Shown one piece after another: positions 55,468 to 64,000 of a stretch of 64,000 nt of DNA. The DNA is taken from contig NZ_JAODNV010000006.1 in NCBI RefSeq assembly GCF_025398195.1, forward strand, positions 1 through 64,000, given 5' to 3'. The translations under genes and the position numbers were made by a program. The notes under the pieces are model-generated. The model was given only the letters and a program-made list of their open reading frames with translations, did no database searches and was not told where the DNA came from. Each line of letters starts with the position of its first letter. The stretch's first letter is position 1. This stretch comes from Chelativorans petroleitrophicus. GTDB lineage: Bacteria; Pseudomonadota; Alphaproteobacteria; Rhizobiales; Rhizobiaceae.

Positions 55468-56469
55468 TCATGTCTCTATTCGCCTCAAATAGGCGATCAC
55501 CGTGACGTGCGTCGTCGTCGCGGTCAAGGCTGCAATGAGCAGCACCACCAGACCCACCCCAAGATAGCCCGACAGGCCGATGGCGAAATTGCCGAACAGC
55601 GCGGCGGCCTGGTCGCCTTCCGGCGTGCCGATGTTGCGGGACGACCACCAGGAAAACACCACGAACACGATGATGGCCGCGATGCCGCCGACGGCCGCGC
55701 CGCGCGAGCCGGCAAGAAGGAAGTGCCGGCGGAACTGCCGGGCGATGAAGGACGCTTCCGCGCCCACGAAATGCAGCACCTCGATGACGTGGCCGTTGCC
55801 GGCCATGGCGCCGCGCGTGGCGAAGATGACTGTCAGCGCGGTTGCCGAGAGCATGAGCGCCAGCACCGCCATCCCGATGGTCACCGTTGTGCGGGCCATG
55901 GCCACCAGCCGGTCCACCCAGGTGCGGTGATCGTCGAGCACGGCATTCGGCACGGCCTGCGCCAGCTCTGCCCGCATGGCCTCGAAGTCGGGCCGGTTTA
56001 CCGGGTCAATGGTGACAATGATGAGCCGGGGCACGGGCAGCTCATCCATGTTCAGTGCCGGTCCCAGCCACGGTTCGAGCAGGCGCTGGGTAGCCTCGCG
56101 GCCGACGATCTCCACGCTGCGCACCCCGCTATAGCCGGCGGCCACGGCGCGGGCCCTGGCCAGCGCCTCCTCCATGTCGAGACCCTCCGCGGGTTTGATC
56201 TGGATGGTCGCCTCACGCGCGATCTGTGTTTGCCATGTGGCGGCGGTGTCGCGTACCAGCGTCACGGCGCCGAGCGTCAGGCAGGAGAGGAAGGTCATGA
56301 TGGCGATGACGAGCACCATCGCGCGCCCGGCGACATTGTCGGGGGGCACGATGGGCGTCTGTTTGCGGGCGAGCCTGTTGTTCGCCTGCCGTTTCACCCC
56401 GGCCTCGATCCTTTCCCTGAGGCGTGCCAGCTTGCTTCTGGCGATCGCTCCTGTGCCGGCCTTAATCAT
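55468..56469 (-). CDS. ftsX: Cell division protein FtsX
   Basis: ABC-type permease subunit of the FtsEX complex, which activates periplasmic amidases for septal peptidoglycan splitting. Length 333 residues. A cytoplasmic N-terminus, one membrane segment (MVLVIAIMTFLSCLTLGAV), a periplasmic domain (about 75-180) and three C-terminal membrane segments fit FtsX. It overlaps ftsE by 8 bases. Confidence 0.92.
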   Translation of the reverse strand: MIKAGTGAIARSKLARLRERIEAGVKRQANNRLARKQTPIVPPDNVAGRAMVLVIAIMTFLSCLTLGAVTLVRDTAATWQTQIAREATIQIKPAEGLDMEEALARARAVAAGYSGVRSVEIVGREATQRLLEPWLGPALNMDELPVPRLIIVTIDPVNRPDFEAMRAELAQAVPNAVLDDHRTWVDRLVAMARTTVTIGMAVLALMLSATALTVIFATRGAMAGNGHVIEVLHFVGAEASFIARQFRRHFLLAGSRGAAVGGIAAIIVFVVFSWWSSRNIGTPEGDQAAALFGNFAIGLSGYLGVGLVVLLIAALTATTTHVTVIAYLRRIET

Positions 56470-57121
56470 AGATTTCCAGCCTCCCGCCGGAAAGCACCAT
56501 GCGCCGCGCCTCCACCTGGTCCATTAGCCCGATATCGTGGGTGGCTATGACGACGGCGGTTCCCATGCGGTTGAGCTCGATCAAAAGCCTGAGAAGCCGC
56601 CGCGCAAGCTGCGGGTCCACATTGCCCGTGGGCTCGTCCGCAAGCAGGATGCGCGGCTGCTCGATGAGGGCGCGGGCGATCGCGGCGCGCTGCTTCTCGC
56701 CGCCCGAAAGCACGGGCGGCAGCACATGCATGCGGTCGCCCAGCCCAACCCACTTCAAAAGCTCCACCACATCGCTGCGATAGGAAGCTTCCTCGCGCCC
56801 CCGCACCCGCAGCGGCAGAGCGACATTCTCATAGGTGGTGAGATGATCGAGCAGGCGAAAATCCTGGAACACGACGCCGATCTTCCGCCGGATCATCGGC
56901 AGTTCGTCGCGGGTGATCCGCGACCGGTCCTTGCCGAAGATGGTGATCAGCCCCCGCGTCGGTTTCAGCGACAGGAAGAGCAGGCGCAGGAGGGTTGTCT
57001 TTCCCGATCCAGAGGGGCCGCTCAGGAACTGGAACGAGCGTTCGGGAAGAAAGAAGGAGACGTCGCGGAGCACCTCCGGACCCATCCCGTATCTCAGGCC
57101 TACATTCTCGAAGCGGATCAC
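56462..57121 (-). CDS. ftsE: Cell division ATP-binding protein FtsE
   Basis: ABC ATPase of FtsEX, 219 residues. Walker A GPSGSGKTTLLR (near residue 36), signature LSGGEKQR (near 138), Walker B ILLADEPTGNVD (near 158), His switch ATHD (near 193). It heads the minus-strand ftsE-ftsX-ydcF-plsC run. The gap to the divergent gene at 57254 likely holds its promoter. Confidence 0.95.
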   Translation of the reverse strand: MIRFENVGLRYGMGPEVLRDVSFFLPERSFQFLSGPSGSGKTTLLRLLFLSLKPTRGLITIFGKDRSRITRDELPMIRRKIGVVFQDFRLLDHLTTYENVALPLRVRGREEASYRSDVVELLKWVGLGDRMHVLPPVLSGGEKQRAAIARALIEQPRILLADEPTGNVDPQLARRLLRLLIELNRMGTAVVIATHDIGLMDQVEARRMVLSGGRLEIYD

Positions 57122-57253
57122 CTGATCGACCTGCCTTGCCTTAGATGCCTGGGACTAACGCCGCCGCGGGGCGGCCCAATCGCGAAGCATTAACCATTTT
57201 CGTCTAGCCCGGAATACCCGGGATCGGAAGGACGGTTCGCCCGAAATGCGGAA

Positions 57254-57871
57254 ATGAGAAGTGGACAGCCCGTTTCAGGCGAAATTCTGGCTGCGTCTCG
57301 CGCGGGCGGTGGATATGAGGTCAACGCCGCGCGCGAGGACGTGGTGGACGCTGAGTACGAAACACTGCGGGGGCCGGATGCGGCGGGCGCGAAGAGATAT
57401 TCGGCGCTTAGCAGCGCGCCGTCCGCAATCACGGGCCTCGACATCCTGCGCGGGGACGGCTGCCATGCCGGTTCCCGTCTCTGGAGGCGTGGAGCCTTCG
57501 GTGCGCTCGGGCTTGCCGGAGTATTGGTAATCTGGATTGTCGGTGGTCAGACGATGTTTGGCCTGCCGGCCAAGAGCGGCACAGAAGCTGCGGCGCTCGA
57601 CATTTCAACGGTAAGAAGCAGGCTGGAGACGATCGGCGGCCGCACGGTGCTGGTGGTGGACGGCGCGGCGGTCAACAGAAGCGGGCGGGAGACACCGCTT
57701 CCCGACCTTTTCATCAACATTGTGAACGGCAAAGGGGAGCCCATGCACTATTTATTGGGGACAAACGGTGTGCTGCTTTCTGCCGGCGAGCGCTTTGCCT
57801 TCTTCAGCCGCCTTGCTGCGCCTAAGGAAGGCGTGCATTCCGTTTCGGTAACATTCAGGCCTGGAAAGTGA
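57254..57871 (+). CDS. DUF3426-like single-pass membrane protein
   Basis: A 205-residue protein with one membrane segment (FGALGLAGVLVIWIVGGQ, near residue 80) and a C-terminal beta domain (VLVVDGAAVNRSGRETPLPD to VHSVSVTFRPGK) of the DUF3426 pattern, usually joined to an N-terminal MJ0042 zinc ribbon. Here no CxxC ribbon is seen in the N-terminal part, so it may be lost or degenerate. Divergent from ftsE, as in related genomes; followed 6 bases later by hpt. Confidence 0.7.
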   Translation: MRSGQPVSGEILAASRAGGGYEVNAAREDVVDAEYETLRGPDAAGAKRYSALSSAPSAITGLDILRGDGCHAGSRLWRRGAFGALGLAGVLVIWIVGGQTMFGLPAKSGTEAAALDISTVRSRLETIGGRTVLVVDGAAVNRSGRETPLPDLFINIVNGKGEPMHYLLGTNGVLLSAGERFAFFSRLAAPKEGVHSVSVTFRPGK

Positions 57872-57877
57872 CAGACA

Positions 57878-58420
57878 ATGCCCGTGGTCCGCGGCAAGCA
57901 AATAGAAGTCCTTTATTCCGCCTCCGCGATCGCGCGGCGCAACTTGGAACTGGCAAAGGAGGTCGCCGCGCGCGACTACCACGACCTGCTGGTGGTCTCG
58001 ATCCTCAAAGGTTCGTTTATCTTCGCCGCCGATCTCATCCGGGCCATGTATGACGCGGGGATATCGCCCGAGGTGGAGTTCATGATGATCTCCAGCTATG
58101 GCGCCGGCACCACCAGCGGAGAGATCAAGGTGCTGCGCGACATCGAAGGCAATGTGAACGGCCGGGACGTCCTGCTCATCGATGACATTCTGGAATCGGG
58201 CAAGACGCTGAAATTCACCCGCGACCTGATGCTGTCGCGCGGTGCAAGGTCCGTCTCGATAGCCGTCCTTCTCGACAAGCGTTCCCGCCGGCAGGCAAGC
58301 GTTGAGGCGGATTTCGTGGGCTTTGAGTGCCCAGATTACTTCGTCGTGGGTTACGGCATGGATGTGGCGCATGCCTTCCGCGAATTGCCGTTCGTGGGTG
58401 TGGTGAGAGGCGATGCCTGA
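57878..58420 (+). CDS. hpt: Hypoxanthine phosphoribosyltransferase
   Basis: Salvages hypoxanthine (and guanine) with PRPP to IMP/GMP. Length 180 residues. The PRPP-binding loop is VLLIDDILESGKTLKF (near 103), and VVSILKGSFIFAADLI near 43 is the family's catalytic loop part. Six bases after the DUF3426-like gene, so likely co-transcribed. Confidence 0.93.
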   Translation: MPVVRGKQIEVLYSASAIARRNLELAKEVAARDYHDLLVVSILKGSFIFAADLIRAMYDAGISPEVEFMMISSYGAGTTSGEIKVLRDIEGNVNGRDVLLIDDILESGKTLKFTRDLMLSRGARSVSIAVLLDKRSRRQASVEADFVGFECPDYFVVGYGMDVAHAFRELPFVGVVRGDA

Positions 58421-58472
58421 AACGCGTCGCGCGTTCAGCGAACCGTAAGATTTGGTCGCGATAGTTCCGCGC

Positions 58473-58838
58473 ATGGCCAGACTCCTCATTGTTGAAGATG
58501 ACGATTCCGTCCGTTCATTCACCGCCCGCGCGCTTGCGGCCGCGGGCTATGAGATTGAGACCGCCGAAGACGGGCTCGACGGGCTCGAGAAGATCAAGAA
58601 GGCTCAAGGGGCCTTCGATCTCGTGCTGTCCGATATCCGCATGCCGGCAATGGACGGCATCGAGATGGCGCGCACGGCGGCGAAGGTCTATCCTGGCCTT
58701 CGGCTCCTGCTGATGACCGGATTCGCCGATCAACGCGAACGGGCCGTGGAGCTCGACGGCACCGTGGCGGGCGTCGTCAACAAGCCTTTCAGCCTCGCGG
58801 AAATCCGCGAACGGGTGGGCAAGGTGCTGGCGGAGTAA
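58473..58838 (+). CDS. cpdR: CpdR-like single-domain response regulator
   Basis: A 121-residue receiver with no output domain. The acidic pocket is VEDDDS (near residue 7), phosphoacceptor Asp in LVLSDIRMP (near 52), Thr in LLMTGFADQRER (near 80) and Lys in VNKPFSL (near 102). It closely resembles CpdR, which in Caulobacter and Sinorhizobium controls polar ClpXP proteolysis. Start MARLLIVEDD chosen; an in-frame upstream start at 58452 is unlikely. Confidence 0.85.
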   Translation: MARLLIVEDDDSVRSFTARALAAAGYEIETAEDGLDGLEKIKKAQGAFDLVLSDIRMPAMDGIEMARTAAKVYPGLRLLLMTGFADQRERAVELDGTVAGVVNKPFSLAEIRERVGKVLAE

Positions 58839-58923
58839 AGCGGACCTGCTAAAGGCCTCTGCGTTTATGCCCAGAGCGACTTGAGGCCAGAACCGTTTCA
58901 ATCCCTGTTCTCAGGCAACAAAA

Positions 58924-58954
58924 AGCGCGGCCGGGAAACCGGCCGCGCTGCTTT
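58924..58954. terminator. Bidirectional terminator between cpdR and groL
   Basis: An 11-bp perfect stem AGCGCGGCCGG-GAAA-CCGGCCGCGCT. On the minus strand it is followed by TTTTTGTTG, ending groESL; on the plus strand by GCTTTT, ending cpdR. Confidence 0.88.
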
Positions 58955-58973
58955 TGGATGGGATTGGGCTTTT

Positions 58974-60626
<1,653 letters not shown>

Positions 60627-60647
60627 TCAACGTCCATCAAGCCCGTA

Positions 60648-60965
60648 TTACGCGGCCTTCTTGGCGTCGTCCGACTCCCTGGCAAGGATGCCGAGCACGT
60701 CGCTTTCCTTCATAATCAGGAGGTCTTCGCCGTTGATCCGCACCTCGGTGCCGGACCACTTGCCGAAAAGGATCCGGTCGCCGACCTTGACTTCGAGAGG
60801 TACGAGGGCGCCTTTTTCATCGCGGCTGCCGGGGCCGACGGCCAACACCTCACCTTCCTGCGGCTTTTCCTTCGCTGTGTCGGGAATGATCACCCCTCCC
60901 GCCGTTTTCTCCTCCGCTTCGATGCGGCGGACGACCAGGCGGTCGTGCAAAGGTCGGAACTTCAT
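60648..60965 (-). CDS. groES: Co-chaperonin GroES
   Basis: Ten-kDa lid of GroEL, 105 residues, slightly longer than usual by a short C-terminal tail (ESDDAKKAA). [20 protein letters not shown] is the conserved start, the mobile loop is [15 protein letters not shown], and the core ends [19 protein letters not shown]. It is 45 bases before groL on the same strand. Confidence 0.97.
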   Translation of the reverse strand: MKFRPLHDRLVVRRIEAEEKTAGGVIIPDTAKEKPQEGEVLAVGPGSRDEKGALVPLEVKVGDRILFGKWSGTEVRINGEDLLIMKESDVLGILARESDDAKKAA

Positions 60966-61100
60966 GTCTTCCTCCTGGGACAAACAATCTTGAACCACCT
61001 TGCCGGCCGGTTTTCGGCACGGCGCGCGGCCCGTTGCGGCACCGCGCGCAGAAAATTTGGGCGCGCAGATTCTGGTGTTCAAGAGGTCCGAGAAGAAAAT

Positions 61101-61127
61101 TTAGCACTCTCCTCTATAGAGTGCTAA
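61101..61127 (-). promoter_or_regulatory. CIRCE operator (HrcA site) of groESL
   Basis: TTAGCACTC-N9-GAGTGCTAA, a perfect match to the CIRCE consensus, 136 bases before the groES ATG. It is bound by the HrcA repressor, which is released on heat shock. A CTATAG hexamer lies within the spacer on the minus strand and could be the -10. Nothing else is recognised in 61128-61317. Confidence 0.95.
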
Positions 61128-61317
61128 CAGCGGGCCGGTTGGCCGCTAAACCGCGATGCGCTTAGGGTTTGGGCGTCGGGGACTCGTGCCACGATACGCC
61201 GAATTTGCCCCTTTCAGGAAGGATGAAGAAGAACCGTCCCGCAGTGTCTCAGCGGACATGCGCATACGATCTTCAGCGAGCGAGGCAAGGCAGGGACGGA
61301 CCTAACCCCGCCGGCCG

Positions 61318-63849
61318 TTAGCGCATATCGAGTAGGCGCTCCAGATACTCCCGCTCAAGCTGCGGGCTCAGGGCGTCTCCGAGACGGCGGCGGATCGCCT
61401 CAAGGATCTGCCGCGCCCGTTGGGAGTCGATCTCGTCGGGCACCTCGACCGAATCGCCGAAATCCGGCCCTGTGGTCGCCCTCGGCCTGCCGAGCGGATC
61501 GCGGCCGAACGTATTCTGCCGCGCGCCGGACATGCCTTCGCCCTGATCGCCCTGCATGGCCTGCTGCATCTGGTTCATCATGTCCTGGGCGCCGCGGCGC
61601 AGCGCCTCCAGCGCGCGTCCCTGTTCGCCTACGGCCCGCTCGCCCTGGCCCTCGCCCAGCGCGCCCTCGGCCTCGCCCATGGCCTCGCCAGCCTCGCCAA
61701 AGCCTTCGCCGGGGCGGATGCCCATCCCTTCAAGCCCCTGCATCAGGCTTTCAAGCTCACCGCGCAGCTCGCCCTGGCCCTGCTGCAGCCCGCGGAGCGC
61801 CTCCGCCAGTTCCTCGGGCGACATGCCCTGGCCCTGGCCTTGCTGACCCTGTTGGCCTTGGCCTTGTTGACCTTGGCCCTGTTGCCCTTGCTGTCCCCGT
61901 TGCTGCTGGTCGAGGCGAAACGTCTCGTTCATCAGTTCCTGCTGCCGGCGCATGATTTCACCAAGCCGGTCCATCTGCTGCCGCATTTCGGACTGCTGCC
62001 CGCTCTGGCCCGGCTGCCGGCGCATCGCCTGAAGGTTGTTCATCATGTTCTCAAGCTGGGAAAGCAGCTCTTGGGCTTGATCGCGCGCGCCCGATCTGGC
62101 CAGGTCCTCGATCTGATCGAGCATGCGCTCCAGATCGTTCTGGCTCATCATTTGCCCGTTCTGGCCTTCGGCGAAGTCCTGGTTCTGCATGGCGCGTTCG
62201 GCAAATTCGCGGAGGAATTCCTGCATTGCCGCGCGCAACTCGTCCATCAGCCGGGCGATCTCCTCCTCGCTCGCGCCATCTTCGAGCGCGTTTCTGAGCG
62301 CCTCCTGGGCTTGCCTCAGGCGCCGCTCCGCAGCGGTAAGATCGCCGTCCTCAATGAGAAGGGCGACCTCCCACATTTCGTCGACCACCCCGCGCAGGGC
62401 GTCGTCGGTCCGGGCCAGAGCCAGGCGGGAGCGCAATGCGGAAAGAAGCAGGAAGTGCGAAGCCTGCTCGAACGTCTCCTCGGGCCAGAGCATCACTGCA
62501 TCCAGCAGCGCCAGCACGCGGCGCTGCTGTTCGGCATCGAGCGCAAGGAGGCGCCGCTGCTCGATCAGCGCCTTGGCGAGCGGATTGGTGAAAGGCCGTT
62601 CCGGCAGGACGAATGTGCGGGCCTCGCTTTTGCCGGTCTGATCCGCGGCATCTGTGGCCGAAAGCACAAGCTCGACCGGCAGGCCGGCCCAGGGATGCTT
62701 GGTAAGGTCCTGCGAGGTCTTGGCGGCTTTGTTTCGGCCGCGCGGCACGCTGAGCGGCAGCTCCGGCGGCCCGTAGAGCGGGCGGGCATCGGCGTTTTCC
62801 TCCGCCAGCGTGAATTGCGCTTCCGCGCTCACCGCGCCGTAGTCGTCCTCGATCTCGTAGGCAAGCTCAAGCGTGCCGTTCACCGCGCGCTTCGGCTCCT
62901 CGGTCAAGCGTATTTCGGGTGGCCGGTCCGGAATGATAACGAAGCGCCAGTCATGGGTGGTGCCGCCGCTTTTGAGGGAGATGGTACCGTCCGCTTCAAG
63001 CAGGTGCGAGAAGCGTACGGCCCCCGTAGAATCGGAGGTGTTTCCCGTGGGCGCCTGATCGGGTTCGATGGTCTGCTGCCCGCCGCCATCCTCAAGGAAT
63101 GCGAGGGTCTCCTCGCCCGAGCCGCCGCTTACTTGGACCATCACCGCGCTGCCCTGCGGCACGGTAAACGCCTGGGTATCGCGATTGACGTCTGCGGTAA
63201 GGAAAATCGGCGCGCGAGCCGTATAGGGCGGCGGCGTCACCCAGGCATCGATTCGGGCTGGCGTCGTCTGTGCCATGGCCGGCGGCCGGAAGGCATCCGT
63301 CACCCGCCCGCCGTAAGGGCCGGTAGAAAAGGCGAGTGCGGTTATGAAAAGGAGCGCGGCCAGCGCGCGCAGGCCCAGCGGGTCGCGTTCGGGAATCGTC
63401 GTGCGCGGCAGGTCGCCCGTCAGCCGGTTCAGCCGTTCGGCCATACGCCGCTGATGCTCCCGCCAGAGCGCAGCGGCGAAGGGATCGTCTTCCTGCCGTG
63501 CCAGCCGGTCCGTCTGCGCGCCTAAGGGCGCATGCTCCAGGCGATTCGCCCGCTCGATGCGTCGGTCGATCTCGGCTGCGCTCGGCAGGCGGAAGGTCCT
63601 CACCGGCCAGAGCGAGGCGAGGACCACCAGGGCAAATAGGGCAACGAGGCCAATCCGTGCCCAGTCGGGCAGGATGCGAAAGACGCCGAACCACGCAAGA
63701 CTGAGAAACAGGCTCAGAAGAACAAGGAGCGGCAGGACGAGAGGCCAGAGCCGCTCGACAATAAGGGCAGCCCGCACGACGGCGCGCGTGCGCTTCAGGC
63801 GTGCGAGAGGCCGGAAATTCATTGCGCCTTGGGTGCTATGTTCGGCCAT
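61318..63849 (-). CDS. TIGR02302 family protein (DUF4175)
   Basis: An 843-residue membrane protein. Two N-terminal membrane segments (LPLLVLLSLFLSLAWFGVF and RIGLVALFALVVLASLW) and a third near 175, then a large periplasmic-type DUF4175 domain, with a Gln/Gly-rich low-complexity part (many QGQQGQ units, about 640-680) and a helical C-terminus. Function is unknown, but it is conserved in Hyphomicrobiales, often near lysA. ATG 63849 (MAEHSTQG) is preferred; ATG 63822 (MNFRPLA) is an alternative. Confidence 0.87.
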   Translation of the reverse strand: MAEHSTQGAMNFRPLARLKRTRAVVRAALIVERLWPLVLPLLVLLSLFLSLAWFGVFRILPDWARIGLVALFALVVLASLWPVRTFRLPSAAEIDRRIERANRLEHAPLGAQTDRLARQEDDPFAAALWREHQRRMAERLNRLTGDLPRTTIPERDPLGLRALAALLFITALAFSTGPYGGRVTDAFRPPAMAQTTPARIDAWVTPPPYTARAPIFLTADVNRDTQAFTVPQGSAVMVQVSGGSGEETLAFLEDGGGQQTIEPDQAPTGNTSDSTGAVRFSHLLEADGTISLKSGGTTHDWRFVIIPDRPPEIRLTEEPKRAVNGTLELAYEIEDDYGAVSAEAQFTLAEENADARPLYGPPELPLSVPRGRNKAAKTSQDLTKHPWAGLPVELVLSATDAADQTGKSEARTFVLPERPFTNPLAKALIEQRRLLALDAEQQRRVLALLDAVMLWPEETFEQASHFLLLSALRSRLALARTDDALRGVVDEMWEVALLIEDGDLTAAERRLRQAQEALRNALEDGASEEEIARLMDELRAAMQEFLREFAERAMQNQDFAEGQNGQMMSQNDLERMLDQIEDLARSGARDQAQELLSQLENMMNNLQAMRRQPGQSGQQSEMRQQMDRLGEIMRRQQELMNETFRLDQQQRGQQGQQGQGQQGQGQQGQQGQGQGMSPEELAEALRGLQQGQGELRGELESLMQGLEGMGIRPGEGFGEAGEAMGEAEGALGEGQGERAVGEQGRALEALRRGAQDMMNQMQQAMQGDQGEGMSGARQNTFGRDPLGRPRATTGPDFGDSVEVPDEIDSQRARQILEAIRRRLGDALSPQLEREYLERLLDMR

Positions 63850-64000
63850 GGCCTTTCCAGACTGCGCAACCGGGCGCGAGTAGCCGCGCGGTTGCATCAA
63901 TCAAGATAACAGTAAACGCGGCAAAGGCGAGGCAGGTTTCGCAGAAGATGCCGCGGATAGCTTCACAAATGCGTTTGCGCACCACCCGGATGGGCGGCGA
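63850..64000. other. Right-hand end of the window, no gene seen
   Basis: The last 150 bases precede the TIGR02302 gene on the minus strand and likely hold its promoter. No complete or partial gene can be supported. Confidence 0.5.

Noticed and set aside
61420-63525. A 701-codon open frame on the plus strand
   Set aside because: It is antisense to the TIGR02302 gene and is rich in low-complexity His/Leu/Ala with no domain.

Overview
The window is chromosomal DNA of a GC-rich alphaproteobacterium, most likely Hyphomicrobiales (Rhizobiales) of the Phyllobacteriaceae/Mesorhizobium/Chelativorans type. The evidence is the gene families and their order: aerobic cobaltochelatase cobS/cobT, the aroK-aroB-CorC/HlyC run, lysA-lptM-argH, ftsE-ftsX-ydcF-plsC, a CpdR-like receiver, groESL under a CIRCE operator, and a TIGR02302/DUF4175 membrane protein. 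Species cannot be fixed from the sequence alone.

Left chromosomal arm (1-18896): rpmB and a queuosine-precursor transporter; a convergent block with an esterase-like phytase protein, cobT, a GFA-family protein, cobS and a J-domain protein; bolA; aroK-aroB-CorC/HlyC with ATGA overlaps; xerD and accA; an L,D-transpeptidase and a TusA-like protein; an MFS exporter behind a SoxR-type promoter; a DD-carboxypeptidase with a COG0523 GTPase; an M20 amidohydrolase; and tRNA-Arg(CCT).

Integrated element (18897-41467, about 22.5 kb): an integrative and mobilizable element inserted in the 3' half of tRNA-Arg(CCT). It is bounded by perfect 51-bp direct repeats. Inside both ends lies an identical 22-bp arm sequence, itself two copies of an 11-mer, and a tyrosine integrase sits at the right end. 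From left to right it carries: a DUF2958 protein; an EcoRII/Dcm-type restriction-modification cassette (methyltransferase, Vsr, EcoRII-like nuclease, and an HNH nuclease with an EcoRII-N-like domain); a second cytosine methyltransferase; a large HUH replication initiator; an array of small, mostly acidic genes separated by duplicated hairpin cassettes; a lone DotA/TraY-family membrane protein; a TraD-like protein; a Q-type oriT candidate; a MobA/MobL relaxase; a putative ADP-ribosyltransferase; and the integrase. Related GTAAC/GTTAC dyads recur at three places in it. Integrase, Rep, relaxase and oriT together suggest excision, rolling-circle replication and transfer through a helper conjugation system.

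Right chromosomal arm (41468-64000): opgG, a 52-residue protein and opgH (osmoregulated periplasmic glucans); lysA-lptM-argH; a TlpA-like thioredoxin; a MliC-like lysozyme inhibitor; an autotransporter-type beta-barrel; a FadE-type acyl-CoA dehydrogenase; plsC, ydcF, ftsX, ftsE; a DUF3426-like protein, hpt and a CpdR-like receiver; groL/groES with CIRCE; and the TIGR02302 protein.
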